Positions 9,735 to 20,448 of a stretch of 62,027 nucleotides of DNA are shown in pieces. Both the position numbers and the translations under genes were made by a program. Positions within the stretch are counted from its first letter, which is position 1. Each line of letters begins with the position of its first letter. The stretch spans positions 1 to 62,027 of the forward strand of contig JAQUIT010000022.1 in assembly GCA_028681335.1 (NCBI GenBank), written 5' to 3'. The notes under the pieces are model-generated. The model worked only from the letters and a program-made list of their open reading frames with translations. It was not told the origin of the DNA and ran no database searches. This stretch comes from Desulfuromonadaceae bacterium (GTDB lineage Bacteria; Desulfobacterota; Desulfuromonadia; Geobacterales; Pseudopelobacteraceae).

Positions 9735-9753
9735 ACTGGAGCATTTATCCAGT
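9735..9753. promoter_or_regulatory. Inverted repeat in the sspB leader, possible operator
   Basis: ACTGGA and TCCAGT form a perfect 6-bp inverted repeat with a 7-bp spacer just after the sspB promoter. Related CCAGTTAG is at 9694-9701. It may be a repressor site. No regulator gene is part of the Ssp cluster itself. Confidence 0.35.
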
Positions 9754-9765
9754 AGCGGGGGCAAC

Positions 9766-10737
9766 ATGAGTAGAGGGCTTTTATTTAGTGATGGTTTTAA
9801 ACCTCAGTTTTCTGGACACGAGACATTTCCTCTCCGGTATGGTTGGCTAAAAAAAGCCTACGATGCTGTCTCGAAAGCTGAACTTAATAGCAACGCGCCC
9901 AAGGGAGTTTTCAGCAGTGATGATGCAATAGCTGACTTTGGAGTTGGCAAGAACATGGTCACATCAATAAGGCATTGGGCTGTCGCATGTGATATTATTG
10001 AAGAAATTAAAGACAAATCGGGTAGTTACCACACCACTGCATTGGGTAAAATGCTTTTCGATGACAATAATGGGGTGGATCCATTTTTGGAATCGCTGGC
10101 ATCCTTGTGGCTAATTCACTGGCAACTTTCTGGTACACCCTCCAAGACTACTACATGGTATTGGGTCTATAATCATTATCCGAATCGAAATTTCGATCGG
10201 GACCATCTATCTAAAGGCCTGCTTACACTCTGCCAACATCTCAACCTCCAGAAAATCGCACCTGTGACAATCAAACGTGATGTTGAATGCTTTATAAGAA
10301 CATATGTAAGCAAAGGTGGCACTGAGCACTTCGTCCACGAAGATAACTTGGAATGCCCCCTGACAGAACTTTCGCTAATAAAACCGATGGGTAAACGCGA
10401 TGGTTTTCAAACAGCAAGAGGCCCAAAATCTACATTACCTGACAGTGTCTTTATCTATGCTTTACTATCTTTTTGGGAAAATTTTACTCATGCAAAAACG
10501 TTATCGTTTGAAGCAATTCTTTATGAGCCGGGCTCACCCGGCAGAATCTTCCTGCTTGACGAGAATGACCTTAATGAGCGCTTGGTGCGAGTATCTGATG
10601 TGACATCAGGTGCTATTCAATGGTCAGAGACTGCCGGATTGAGACAGTTAATAATGCGAAAACAATTATCGCAAAGTGATGCACTATCTATAGTGCAATC
10701 TACATATCCATTATCCCATAAGCGGAGTGACATTTGA
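9766..10737 (+). CDS. sspB: SspB-like DUF4007 DNA nickase
   Basis: SspB nicks DNA as part of single-strand phosphorothioate insertion. The N-terminal block FSGHETFPLRYGWLKKAYDA is the characteristic opening of DUF4007 proteins, which I recall as the domain of SspB. The start ATG 9766 has a GCGGGGG site; the longer frame from 9703 begins in the promoter and is rejected. The product is 323 residues. The stop codon overlaps the sspC start (TGATG), so the two are translationally coupled. Confidence 0.8.
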   Translation: MSRGLLFSDGFKPQFSGHETFPLRYGWLKKAYDAVSKAELNSNAPKGVFSSDDAIADFGVGKNMVTSIRHWAVACDIIEEIKDKSGSYHTTALGKMLFDDNNGVDPFLESLASLWLIHWQLSGTPSKTTTWYWVYNHYPNRNFDRDHLSKGLLTLCQHLNLQKIAPVTIKRDVECFIRTYVSKGGTEHFVHEDNLECPLTELSLIKPMGKRDGFQTARGPKSTLPDSVFIYALLSFWENFTHAKTLSFEAILYEPGSPGRIFLLDENDLNERLVRVSDVTSGAIQWSETAGLRQLIMRKQLSQSDALSIVQSTYPLSHKRSDI

Positions 10738-13700
10738 TGGATGTACTATCTAATCATGTTCGAATTGCGCGTCGTTTCCAGCGCTCTATAAATATAGGAA
10801 CAGACCTGGATGACTTGTCTTCGCTAGAAGGTTTTGTTTGCCCGAAATCGTCAAGTGACGCACTGTTACTAATGGCAAAACACATCACTGAATCGAAGCA
10901 GGGAGCATTTACTTGGACTGGACCTTACGGAAGCGGTAAATCCAGCCTTGTCGTTGCGTTAGGTGCGCTTTTAGGATCAGACAAACGCAAACAGGATCTG
11001 GCAATTAAAGCCATCGGCAAAGATGTAGCAACTGAAATTATAAAACTGCTTCCTCCGAAATCAGATGGTTGGAAAATTCTTCCGGTTATAGGTCGGCGAG
11101 CAGATCCTGAAGAAGTAATTTGGGAAGCACTTGAACGTTCTGAGTGGAATATTCAACGATATCGCGAGGAAAAGACCGGAGACCATAGTCTTATAAATGA
11201 ACTGAATAATATTGCAGGCATAAAACCTGAGAACAGTGGTGGCCTGATTATATTTGTTGATGAAATGGGCAAGTTTTTGGAGGAGGTTGCTAAAGGTTCT
11301 TTAGACGTATATTTTTTTCAAATGTTAGCAGAAGCAGCGTCCAGAAGTAATGGTCGACTCATTGTAATTGGAATACTACATCAATCATTTGAAGAATACG
11401 CAAGCCGCCTTTCAAGGTCAATTCGCGACGAGTGGACCAAAATTCACGGGCGTTTCACGGATTTGCCAATAAATACTGCAGGAGAGGAACAAATAGAATT
11501 GATCGCTCGTGCCGTGACAAATGACACGGGCAATTCCGTAGACCAAGATCATATAAAAGCCACTGGCAAATGCATAAGAACAAATAGGCCATCAGTTGCA
11601 ACCTCTTTCGAAGAGCGACTGGCAATGTGTTGGCCGCTTCATCCTGTAGTATCTTGTTTACTTGGACCCATTTCTCGCCGTCGATTCGGCCAGAATCAGA
11701 GAAGTATTTTTGGATTTTTAAATTCAGCCGAACCACACGGCTTTCAGGATTTTCTTAAAAGCACACCAACACATCTCGAATCTTTATTTTGGCCAGCGCA
11801 ACTATGGGATTACCTCCGCATAAATTTAGAGCCAGCAATTCTTGCATCACCTGACGGACACCGATGGTCGTTAGCAGTAGAGGCTGTAGAGCGATGCGAA
11901 GCTCTAAGTGGAGAGTTGCCCCATATCGAGTTAGCCAAGTGTGTAGCACTTATAGATTTATTCAAAGAGAGATCAGGAATTTCTGCATCATATGATTTAC
12001 TATCTAGTTGCGTTAAGGATTACACAACTGAGCAGGTTAAAAACATCCTTGATGATCTAATAACTTTGAATGTTGTCATATATAAAAAATATATGGATTC
12101 ATTTGCAATTTTTGCTGGGAGTGATTTTGATATTGAACAAGCATTAACTGATTTACGGGATGACAATCAGGAAATTGACTTCAGAGTGCTTAGATCGATC
12201 AGCCAACTTCAACCAATTGTAGCAAAATCATTCTATCATACAACTGGAGCATTATACTGGTTTGAGGTTGATATAACGCCTGTGTCAGAGGCTCTTACGA
12301 AAATTGAATTATTTGAACCAAAAAGCGCATCAATAGGACTGTTTTTACTACTAATACCTACGGCGGGCGAAACGGTACAACACGCAGAGCAAACTTGTCA
12401 ATCAGCAGTGCTTAAGACAACTAAATGGCCAACTATTGTGGGGCTTGCAGATAATAGTTCGGTGCTACGCAGTCTAGTGTTAGATCTGATGTGCCTTGAG
12501 AAAATTCAAATTGCGAGCCCCGAATTGGAAGGTGATCCTGTTGCCCGCCGAGAGGTTAATGCACGTATAACGGATCTCTCTAGTCAACTTGAAGAGGAAA
12601 TCAAAAAGTCATTTGGAACTGCAATTTGGCATGTTCCTGGTGTTGATAATCCAATATCTGTTGAATCATCAGGACTCAGCGTAATTGCATCTAACGTCGC
12701 ACGACGTTTGTTTGACAAAGCTCCATTTATACCAAATGAACTTATTAATAGGTTAAAGCCATCAAGTAATTCTATCGCTGCTCAGAAAACCCTATTGCGA
12801 CACATGGTAAACAACAATGGACAAGAACGATTAGGGATAGTGGGGTTTCCAGCAGAAGGCGGATTATACAAGTCATTACTCGAATCAACGGGCCTTTATC
12901 GTCAAAAAGAAACAAATTGGAGATTTGTTTATCCATCAGAGGATGACAGATCAAGGTTATTTCCTCTTTGGGTTGAAGCCAGAAAAATCCTGGAAAATAA
13001 CTCGCAATCAACGGTATCACTTGGTGAAATTTATAAAGTTTGGGCTTCTCCGCCATTTGGAATTAAAAGTGGCCTTATGCCAATTTTAGGTGTCGCATTC
13101 ATTCTATCAAATCACAATAATATAGCTACATACTTAGACGGTACGTTTAGAGCAACTTTTGATGATTACGTAGTGGACTGTCTTACACAAGATCCAAACC
13201 GTCTTGAACTAAGATGGATGAATCTTTCTCAAATATCATTGCAAATTCTCACTGGAATGGCCGTTCTAGTTAAAGAAATCGAAGCGACAGAACACGATAT
13301 TGCGACAGAACCGATTGAAGTCGCAAGACGCCTAGTTGCTGTTGTAGATAAACTCCCAAATTGGACTCAGCGCACATTGCAACTTACACCGAATGCTAAA
13401 AGAATCAGAGACTTGTTTAAGCAGGCACATGACCCAAATAAGTTTTTGTTTGATGATATTCCAGCATTGTTCAAACTTGATTCAAACTCAATCAATGATG
13501 AGTCTATAGTAAAGATAATAGAACTTGTAGGTAACGGTCTAAAGGAACTTATAGATTCATATCCGACCATGATAAAAAATATGCAAACGCAAATGCTCAA
13601 GGAGCTAAACTTTAGCTTAACAGCGATGAATGATTTTTCCGAACTTCATGAGAGAGCAGAGAATATCAAACAGCTAACCGGTAATTTCCGTCTTGATGCG

Positions 13701-14105
13701 TTCATTACTCGACTAACATCTTTTTCAGGAAAGCTTGATGAAATAGAGGGAATTGCTAGCCTAGCTGCAAACAAACCTCCTCGTGACTGGTTAGACCGAG
13801 ATGTTGACGCAGCTATGATTGAAGTAGCAGATTTGGCACAGCAATTCAACCGAGCTGAAGCTTTTGCGCGCGTCAAAGGACGGCCAGACAAAAGGCATTC
13901 CGTTGCTATAGTAATCGGAATGCCTAACCAACCAACTCCATTGCATAAAGAATTTGATATTTCTACATCTGAGAAAAATGCAGTATTGAAACTCGCAAAG
14001 CAAATCAATAACTTAATAGCTGGATCAAATATAAAGTCTGAAATTGCACTTGCAGCTATTGCAGAGGCTGGAGCTCATGTCATTAGGGGTACACTTGAAA
14101 ACTAA
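10737..14105 (+). CDS. sspC: SspC-like large ATPase of the phosphorothioation complex
   Basis: The 1122-residue product has a P-loop at residues 62-69 (GPYGSGKSS) and a Walker B strand near residue 180 (IIFVDEMGKFLEE). The rest is a long, mostly helical region. Together with SspB and SspD this fits the ATPase SspC. It also resembles BrxC/PglY ATPases of BREX, but no PglZ, BrxL or BREX methylase is present. Codon use is AT-rich like the rest of the island. The start overlaps the sspB stop. Confidence 0.78.
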   Translation: MDVLSNHVRIARRFQRSINIGTDLDDLSSLEGFVCPKSSSDALLLMAKHITESKQGAFTWTGPYGSGKSSLVVALGALLGSDKRKQDLAIKAIGKDVATEIIKLLPPKSDGWKILPVIGRRADPEEVIWEALERSEWNIQRYREEKTGDHSLINELNNIAGIKPENSGGLIIFVDEMGKFLEEVAKGSLDVYFFQMLAEAASRSNGRLIVIGILHQSFEEYASRLSRSIRDEWTKIHGRFTDLPINTAGEEQIELIARAVTNDTGNSVDQDHIKATGKCIRTNRPSVATSFEERLAMCWPLHPVVSCLLGPISRRRFGQNQRSIFGFLNSAEPHGFQDFLKSTPTHLESLFWPAQLWDYLRINLEPAILASPDGHRWSLAVEAVERCEALSGELPHIELAKCVALIDLFKERSGISASYDLLSSCVKDYTTEQVKNILDDLITLNVVIYKKYMDSFAIFAGSDFDIEQALTDLRDDNQEIDFRVLRSISQLQPIVAKSFYHTTGALYWFEVDITPVSEALTKIELFEPKSASIGLFLLLIPTAGETVQHAEQTCQSAVLKTTKWPTIVGLADNSSVLRSLVLDLMCLEKIQIASPELEGDPVARREVNARITDLSSQLEEEIKKSFGTAIWHVPGVDNPISVESSGLSVIASNVARRLFDKAPFIPNELINRLKPSSNSIAAQKTLLRHMVNNNGQERLGIVGFPAEGGLYKSLLESTGLYRQKETNWRFVYPSEDDRSRLFPLWVEARKILENNSQSTVSLGEIYKVWASPPFGIKSGLMPILGVAFILSNHNNIATYLDGTFRATFDDYVVDCLTQDPNRLELRWMNLSQISLQILTGMAVLVKEIEATEHDIATEPIEVARRLVAVVDKLPNWTQRTLQLTPNAKRIRDLFKQAHDPNKFLFDDIPALFKLDSNSINDESIVKIIELVGNGLKELIDSYPTMIKNMQTQMLKELNFSLTAMNDFSELHERAENIKQLTGNFRLDAFITRLTSFSGKLDEIEGIASLAANKPPRDWLDRDVDAAMIEVADLAQQFNRAEAFARVKGRPDKRHSVAIVIGMPNQPTPLHKEFDISTSEKNAVLKLAKQINNLIAGSNIKSEIALAAIAEAGAHVIRGTLEN

Positions 14106-14136
14106 GGTGCTTTCCAATGATGCTATTGAGGTGTCT

Positions 14137-14973
14137 ATGCCGATGACAGAAAAACATGTACTTGGGCTATCTGGTGGTCGGGACAGTGCAGCTTTAGCTG
14201 TGTATATGCGTCAACACCATCCTGAAATAGAAATTGAATACTTTTTTACAGATACTGGAAAGGAACTCCCAGAAGTTTATGAATTTTTAGTCCGTCTTGA
14301 AGGATTCCTTGGCAAAACTATACTTAGACTCAACCCAGATCGTGATTTTGACTTCTGGCTGAAACAGTATAAAAACTATCTACCTTCGCCACAAAGTCGT
14401 TGGTGCACTAGACAGCTGAAACTTAGGCCATTCGAACAATGGATAAAGCCATTTCTTGAGCAAAACTTCAAGGTTGTGAGTTATGTGGCTATCAGATCAG
14501 ATGAAGATTATAGAGAGGGTTACACATCAAAAAAGGAACATCTCTCTGTTAGGCTGCCCTTCAGAGAAGCGGGGATTGATAAAGCAGGAGTAATTGAAAT
14601 CCTAGAATCTTCTGGGGTAGGAATGCCAAAATACTATAGTTGGAGATCAAGGAGTGGTTGCACTTTCTGTTTCTTTCAACAAAAAATTGAATGGGTTAGA
14701 TTAAAAGAACAGCACCCTGATGAATTTGATAATGCGAGATTCTATGAAAAAACTGCTGTACTGAACGGGTCTCCCTTTACCTGGAGCCAAGGTGAGTCTC
14801 TTGATGAACTCTCTCGACCAGAAAGAGTTGAGCAAATTAAGGCAGACCACGCTAAGCGCTTAATTAAACTAAACGGTAAAAAAGTAATTAACCCGCTACG
14901 AGTGGATTCAGAACCTGTAGATATTGACGATCTCTACGGACAAGCAAAAGTATGTCTAGCATGTCACAAATAA
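14137..14973 (+). CDS. sspD: SspD-like PAPS-reductase-family sulfur transferase
   Basis: The product belongs to the ATP-pyrophosphatase/PAPS reductase family (relatives: DndC, SspD, CysH), thought to activate the DNA backbone and pass on sulfur. The PP-loop SGGRDS is at residues 12-17. Cysteines C90 (SRWCTRQ), C175 and C178 (GCTFC) and C273/C276 (CLACH) could hold a 4Fe-4S cluster. The start ATG 14137 has GAGG five bases upstream; a longer form from 14044 would overlap sspC. It ends the sspBCD operon and faces sspH. Confidence 0.82.
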   Translation: MPMTEKHVLGLSGGRDSAALAVYMRQHHPEIEIEYFFTDTGKELPEVYEFLVRLEGFLGKTILRLNPDRDFDFWLKQYKNYLPSPQSRWCTRQLKLRPFEQWIKPFLEQNFKVVSYVAIRSDEDYREGYTSKKEHLSVRLPFREAGIDKAGVIEILESSGVGMPKYYSWRSRSGCTFCFFQQKIEWVRLKEQHPDEFDNARFYEKTAVLNGSPFTWSQGESLDELSRPERVEQIKADHAKRLIKLNGKKVINPLRVDSEPVDIDDLYGQAKVCLACHK

Positions 14974-15012
14974 CAATATAATGTTCAGCAGATCAGCTTG
15001 AAACCAAACCAA

Positions 15013-18000
15013 TTATAATGACATACACTGACTGAAATCCGCCTTTATTGCTTCAACTACAGCGATTATGTCATCATCAGACAAAAATGGTGCCTGTGCA
15101 TAAATAAGTCCTTGTTCACCATTCAATTTAGCTGCCAAATGCCCCTTACCAAGCAACATTTCTGCACCTGGCCGATCTAATGATATTCTCGATGTTGCCT
15201 CACTAGAAACCTTCAAAATCAAGCGATTTCCAAGGTTTTCGCGTAATTGCATTGGCATAACATCTTTGTCTGGGCGTTGCGCAGCAAAAAATAAATGAAT
15301 TCCAGCAGCACGAGCTTTAACGCCAAGTCGTTGGACAATTGCACTAACAGTAGACTTGTAGTTGTCATCAAGCATCCAATCTGCAAATTCATCATGGACA
15401 AGAAAGACCATTGGCAACAACTCATCCTTACCAACCTTGGCATTATAAGCTGTGAGATCTCTTGCGCGTGCTGCAGCAAAAGTACGGTATCTAACCTCCA
15501 TTTCTTGAATTAGATCTTTAAGAACCTCAACAGATCTCTCCTTTGTTGTGATAATAGGCTCTCTAAGGTGCGGTAAAGTATCTAACGCTGTATAATCAAC
15601 TCCCATTTTGGGGTCTATCAGTATTATATTTGATAAACTACGCGGATTTGTTGCGGCTATATCTAATAGCAATGCCTGAATTAAGACTGATTTGCCGCTG
15701 CCTGTTGACCCTGCTATTAAAGAATGTGGTTCGTGCTGCGATAGACCGCAGAAATCACTTCCTAAATTGAGGTACAAAATACTTCCGTTCAATTCCTGCA
15801 ACCCCAGTACAAATGAAGTATTTATACCAGCAGCATTCCGGTTCAGTTGACGCTTTGCCCAAACATCCCATAAGGAGACAGGTTGACGTTTATCACCTGC
15901 GACAGATACAACAATCTCTCCTGGTTTTGGCTGTATCGTGACGATCTGTAGGCTATGTGTAGTAAGTAATTGAGTGCGTTTTGATTCAATATCCTCGACT
16001 TTCAGGCGATCTGAGCCAGACAGTCTAATTAAACATCCGTTTGGAGTAAGCCTCGTCCCAATAATATTCGCCTGTAAACCATAGCCATTTAATGCGGTCC
16101 TGAGTTTTCGAGACACATCTTGCATCCAATTATCACGATCATCCACAATATGGCCACGTTGAATTATGCGTTCCTTGATAAGCGCATCCAATTTAGTCGC
16201 ATGTGGTTTTAAAATCATTGAGGAGCTATTTATGTCTTGCTTGGTATTAGTCAACAATTGTTGAGGATCATCAGTCAAAGCACTTAATTCATTTACTTCA
16301 TTAGTCTCTATCGTGGGTTCACAGACTGGTTGTGTTGTCTCATCTATTCTACTGGTTTGTTGATCATCAATTGGCAAAGAAAGGCGATTAACCATGTCTG
16401 ACCATGTAACTCTCGGCGCGGGCGATTGAATTTGGACACCTTCCCATGGCGAATCTGTGTTGATTGAACGCCGAATTGGAAAAACGTCTTCTTGCCGGGC
16501 GTATGATTCTAGTAATCGTCTCAACTCAGGGCGGGCATACACCTCTTGATAAGAAGGAATGCCGTCAAAATCCTCAATTTTTGTACGTTCAGATGAGGTG
16601 TTTGCATCTCCTGGCTCAGCAGAATGTACAAACACATGCGAATATCCACGCATTGTAATTTTGACATTTCCTTCTCGGATTGCAGCCCGGGAGCGTTCAA
16701 GTAAAGAAGTATGCCCTGGTGGTATTATCGCATCTATCAAGAGATCAGAAATCCTCGACAACCAGAGGTCACGATCCAATCTTCCAGGATCACCGAATAG
16801 AGCTTCTTTCATCATACCTTGTGTAGCCAGTAACTGAGCTTTTGATGAGCGTCTGGCATCGGCAAGATTTGATGCACTAACATATTTCGATTCCAATATA
16901 CCGATGTGTAACCTAATACCATCGTCAGCATCTTCAATACATAACCCAAGAAGATCAGCAATCCTACTTTCCTTTTGAGCCAACCAACTTGCGTAGTCAT
17001 CAAGCAAAAAGAAAACACAAATTGAAGCTTTTCCTGGTTCAACGCAAACTTTTTGAAACTCTTGGTTGAGGAGGAAGCGACTTAAAACAATGCCAATTAA
17101 TTCTCCGGCAGAGACACCTCGTTTTGCAGCACGCAAAACAATATCCCCAGATACACTAATAGCATCATTTATTAAGCAGCTAGAGAAGGATGTAAACTCA
17201 TCTTCTGTTAAGCCTAGCCCGAGTTCATGAAGTCTGCGTTTGACGAGGACGCTTAGTAAGCGAAGTTCGGAGGTTGAGCTAACAATCATATTGCGACCAT
17301 TAGTTCGGTTTCGCCGATACCTCACTACTGTAATTTTGTTAGCTTGAAGCTGACGTTTGTCCAGAAGTTCATCATAAGTGGCAACCCACTCTGCGAGACT
17401 ATGGGCATCATCAAACAAATTGCGCAGCCGCTCGTTTTGTAGGGATATTTGTCTTGCTGGGACCAAATGGTGCTGTGTTGGAGCATCCTGTTGGCGGGCT
17501 ACTGCACCAACTAAATCGACATAAGCTCGACCAGTTTCAGTTTGCTGAGGACAAGTAAGAAATGTAGTTGATTTTAATTCATTCTCACCAGACACACTAC
17601 GGTATGACCAGCGAGATGGTGCATGTTCTAATACTGGTCGGTCATTCAGCCAGTCAACGGGAATCCATTCGACTGTTGCTGTCCCAGATACGACGTCGTG
17701 CAAAAATGCAATATCGAAAGGCCTAAAGCCTGCTTCTGATTTGCCAAAATTATTACTTGGTGGGGAGACAGAAGTCCTTAATTTTGAGATAAAATTATCA
17801 GATGTCTCGCTGACCACTGGAACATCTGGATCTGTGTCCGATTTACTTACCAGTTCAGCGTAGATTTTCCTCATTTTACTAGCATCTTGATGGCGCACGG
17901 ATACGTTACAATGAATTTCATTATTAACTTGTAGTCCAGCAAGTTCGCGCACAACAGCCATTGGCAATGCTGCAGCGTCAGCATTGTAAAGTAAAATACT

Positions 18001-20448
18001 CAGATTTGCGCTCTCATGTGGCTGCAATCCAATATATCGTTCCAACAATTCGCGAACTTGGTGAGCTGCTTCTGTTGGGTTGACATCAGTCAATTGGTCG
18101 TCTGCCCTTACAGGACGTTCCAGTAAGCTGTATCCATTAACAGTACTAGTTTCAGTCACAAGAACTGGCGTCCCAGCATGATCAGCAAGAGCTATCTCTG
18201 GGTAAAACGGATGTTGCAATTCTTCGCTGAATTCTTGAAAAAAGATGTTTCTATCGCCAAATGAAATATTGTCACTAAAAAGAAGATGAGAGACCAGACC
18301 TGCCACGCGATACAATTTTACTGCAAGCGCTTTCATTCTTTCAGGATGCCATGGTGGGATGATTATGCTTGGTTGATTACCGGTAAGACGAACAGTACCA
18401 ATTGTAAGTACTTCAGCAACGAGTTTTGAGCGTGATATGTCTCCTTTGGCATGCATAATTAGCATCTTAAGCAATACTCCGAATGATTCCGCCTGCTTAA
18501 AAACAGATCTTGTATGAAGGCCTTGCTTAACAAAATCGTCTATTGCAGATTGGTAATCACTTTCGAATGTTAGCCATGCATTTTTAATCTCGCTTTGTTG
18601 ATCTCCGGTCAGGCGACCATCTTTGAATAGTTCATCTATTCGTCGTTTTATATCAGCACGAAGACTACGCAATCTCCCTGGTGGGGGGACAAGGGAGCCA
18701 GCGTCACGCGCAAATGTAGCTTCAAGTGTATTGACATCAAATAAAGAGACGCCTTGAACCCCACCTTTCTTACTGACCATACGACGTGGCACCTCAGTGC
18801 AGGCGATGCCGCCTTTTTCGAGAAGTCGCTTAAGATCGTCATAAAGGACAGTGCCTATAGAATCAGGGCGCCCAACCCATATAATTTGTGTTTTTTCTAA
18901 CTGTTCTTCGCCATCATTTTTCCGTTTCAGTAAAATGACTTCAAATTTGATCTGATTTTGTAACTTTGAAGTGGAGTTGTTTGATTTGAGCCTTACACCG
19001 AGACGTTTTTTCTCATATGCGAAGAAAGCAGGGTAGTCAAACAAAGGGTTAGGTAAATCACCTGGCCCCATTTTTTCTATGTGCCATTCAACTTTGTCAC
19101 CCAGTAATTCTGGTAAGCCACGATACATGGTTGAAAAAAATGTAGCGATGTCATTGTTAAAACGTTCCCTCCATTCAGTCCTACCTTTTGAAACACGAAC
19201 ACGAATGAATTTGTCGCCTGACAGGCCGCTTCCGCGGGCGACTAATCTTTGTACTGCCGTTACGAATCCATCTAAGAAGTCGGTGCATTCAATCGGTTTG
19301 CCAAAGATGACTTTTTCCCAACGAGTCCGCAACTTTATGTCTTGATCTAGAAATCGACGATGAAGTTCGTAAAATTCCTCGTCTGATTCGTTCCACTCCG
19401 ATCGTTTCTCTCTAGATTTTAATTCTTCAAGATACTGTTGCCAGGCTTCAGTAAGAACACCTGGATCTGAACAATCATGAGCAAAGAACTCCAAGGTGTC
19501 ATTAGCTAACCCTTGCTGTTTTTCTTTAGGTCTATCGAATAGCAAGTGAATGCCATCTGTTTCCCACTCAAAAAGAGATAAATCATTAGCTGCATCATTA
19601 TCACCTGGCAGAGCTTGGATAAAAGCCTCAATAAATGGGTGAGATGCAACTTGTATAAATTCTTTGTTCGCTTCAAAACGCTCACGTATGTCGTCAGGAT
19701 CAATACTCTGGCCATTCTTACGCAATTTAATCAGTAACGGGGCTCGATCAGAAAAAAGCTTTCCAAAAGCCTTACGCCAGGGGCCCGAGAAAGGGCCATA
19801 GCTCTTAGCATTAACAAACAAAGATGTATCTCGCGGCAATCTAAGCCGAGTTAATGCAGACCCCAATGCTGCTCTCACTGGCAAGCCTTCAAGCCGTGAA
19901 ACTTCACTTACATGCCAGCAATAATCTCCCAACTGTGACAGCGAGATAACACCCTCATCATCAGATGCCAGTAAACCCTTTATTGCTGCTTCTAGCACTT
20001 TCTGATCATCGGGGACTAAAGCCCATGAAGTAGTTTTAGTAGTCGCACTTGCCCATATGTCAGAGTGTGCCCGAAATTCCTGGGCACCCAATGCAGTGAC
20101 ATGCCCCAGTGTGTCAGAAATATTAGGTTCATTACCATTAGCTGTAAGTAGGGCGGTTTTCTCTGTACCAACATTGCGTACCGCTCCAGCATTTTGATCT
20201 GTTAGAACTTCGGACGGAAGCCCCTGGCCTTGAACAAGCACTTCAGGAATTCTAACATCAATATTCCTACGGAGATCAGGGTCTGCAATGATTTCACGCA
20301 CTACCGAAGATACTTGTGTCGCGCTTAAACGGTCTAAGCGAAAAAGAGCAGCCGCTTGTTCACCATTTTCTGTCGTATCTGGAGCTTCAATACGACGACG
20401 TAGGATTTCTGCCCCGACACAACCAATAATTTTGTCTGCCAACATCAT
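15013..20448 (-). CDS. sspH: SspH-like giant protein with FtsK/HerA-type ATPase end
   Basis: The 1811-residue product is the last gene of sspFGH, the restriction side of the system, and also resembles DptH of Dnd systems. The C-terminal 330 residues form an FtsK/HerA motor: Walker A GSTGSGKS, IILIDPKMGVDY, Walker B LVHDEFADWM, then AAQRPDKDVMP. The middle part is long, without motifs I recognise, and may carry the nuclease. The start ATG 20448 overlaps the sspG stop (ATGA). Calling it SspH rather than DptH rests on the SspABCD partner genes. Confidence 0.75.
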   Translation of the reverse strand: MMLADKIIGCVGAEILRRRIEAPDTTENGEQAAALFRLDRLSATQVSSVVREIIADPDLRRNIDVRIPEVLVQGQGLPSEVLTDQNAGAVRNVGTEKTALLTANGNEPNISDTLGHVTALGAQEFRAHSDIWASATTKTTSWALVPDDQKVLEAAIKGLLASDDEGVISLSQLGDYCWHVSEVSRLEGLPVRAALGSALTRLRLPRDTSLFVNAKSYGPFSGPWRKAFGKLFSDRAPLLIKLRKNGQSIDPDDIRERFEANKEFIQVASHPFIEAFIQALPGDNDAANDLSLFEWETDGIHLLFDRPKEKQQGLANDTLEFFAHDCSDPGVLTEAWQQYLEELKSREKRSEWNESDEEFYELHRRFLDQDIKLRTRWEKVIFGKPIECTDFLDGFVTAVQRLVARGSGLSGDKFIRVRVSKGRTEWRERFNNDIATFFSTMYRGLPELLGDKVEWHIEKMGPGDLPNPLFDYPAFFAYEKKRLGVRLKSNNSTSKLQNQIKFEVILLKRKNDGEEQLEKTQIIWVGRPDSIGTVLYDDLKRLLEKGGIACTEVPRRMVSKKGGVQGVSLFDVNTLEATFARDAGSLVPPPGRLRSLRADIKRRIDELFKDGRLTGDQQSEIKNAWLTFESDYQSAIDDFVKQGLHTRSVFKQAESFGVLLKMLIMHAKGDISRSKLVAEVLTIGTVRLTGNQPSIIIPPWHPERMKALAVKLYRVAGLVSHLLFSDNISFGDRNIFFQEFSEELQHPFYPEIALADHAGTPVLVTETSTVNGYSLLERPVRADDQLTDVNPTEAAHQVRELLERYIGLQPHESANLSILLYNADAAALPMAVVRELAGLQVNNEIHCNVSVRHQDASKMRKIYAELVSKSDTDPDVPVVSETSDNFISKLRTSVSPPSNNFGKSEAGFRPFDIAFLHDVVSGTATVEWIPVDWLNDRPVLEHAPSRWSYRSVSGENELKSTTFLTCPQQTETGRAYVDLVGAVARQQDAPTQHHLVPARQISLQNERLRNLFDDAHSLAEWVATYDELLDKRQLQANKITVVRYRRNRTNGRNMIVSSTSELRLLSVLVKRRLHELGLGLTEDEFTSFSSCLINDAISVSGDIVLRAAKRGVSAGELIGIVLSRFLLNQEFQKVCVEPGKASICVFFLLDDYASWLAQKESRIADLLGLCIEDADDGIRLHIGILESKYVSASNLADARRSSKAQLLATQGMMKEALFGDPGRLDRDLWLSRISDLLIDAIIPPGHTSLLERSRAAIREGNVKITMRGYSHVFVHSAEPGDANTSSERTKIEDFDGIPSYQEVYARPELRRLLESYARQEDVFPIRRSINTDSPWEGVQIQSPAPRVTWSDMVNRLSLPIDDQQTSRIDETTQPVCEPTIETNEVNELSALTDDPQQLLTNTKQDINSSSMILKPHATKLDALIKERIIQRGHIVDDRDNWMQDVSRKLRTALNGYGLQANIIGTRLTPNGCLIRLSGSDRLKVEDIESKRTQLLTTHSLQIVTIQPKPGEIVVSVAGDKRQPVSLWDVWAKRQLNRNAAGINTSFVLGLQELNGSILYLNLGSDFCGLSQHEPHSLIAGSTGSGKSVLIQALLLDIAATNPRSLSNIILIDPKMGVDYTALDTLPHLREPIITTKERSVEVLKDLIQEMEVRYRTFAAARARDLTAYNAKVGKDELLPMVFLVHDEFADWMLDDNYKSTVSAIVQRLGVKARAAGIHLFFAAQRPDKDVMPMQLRENLGNRLILKVSSEATSRISLDRPGAEMLLGKGHLAAKLNGEQGLIYAQAPFLSDDDIIAVVEAIKADFSQCMSL

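Noticed and set aside
10737..14973. Type 4 BREX (large ATPase plus PAPS-reductase gene)
   Set aside because: No PglZ or BrxL gene is present, while a cysteine desulfurase, a DUF4007 gene and an FGH module are. The set fits SspABCD-SspFGH.
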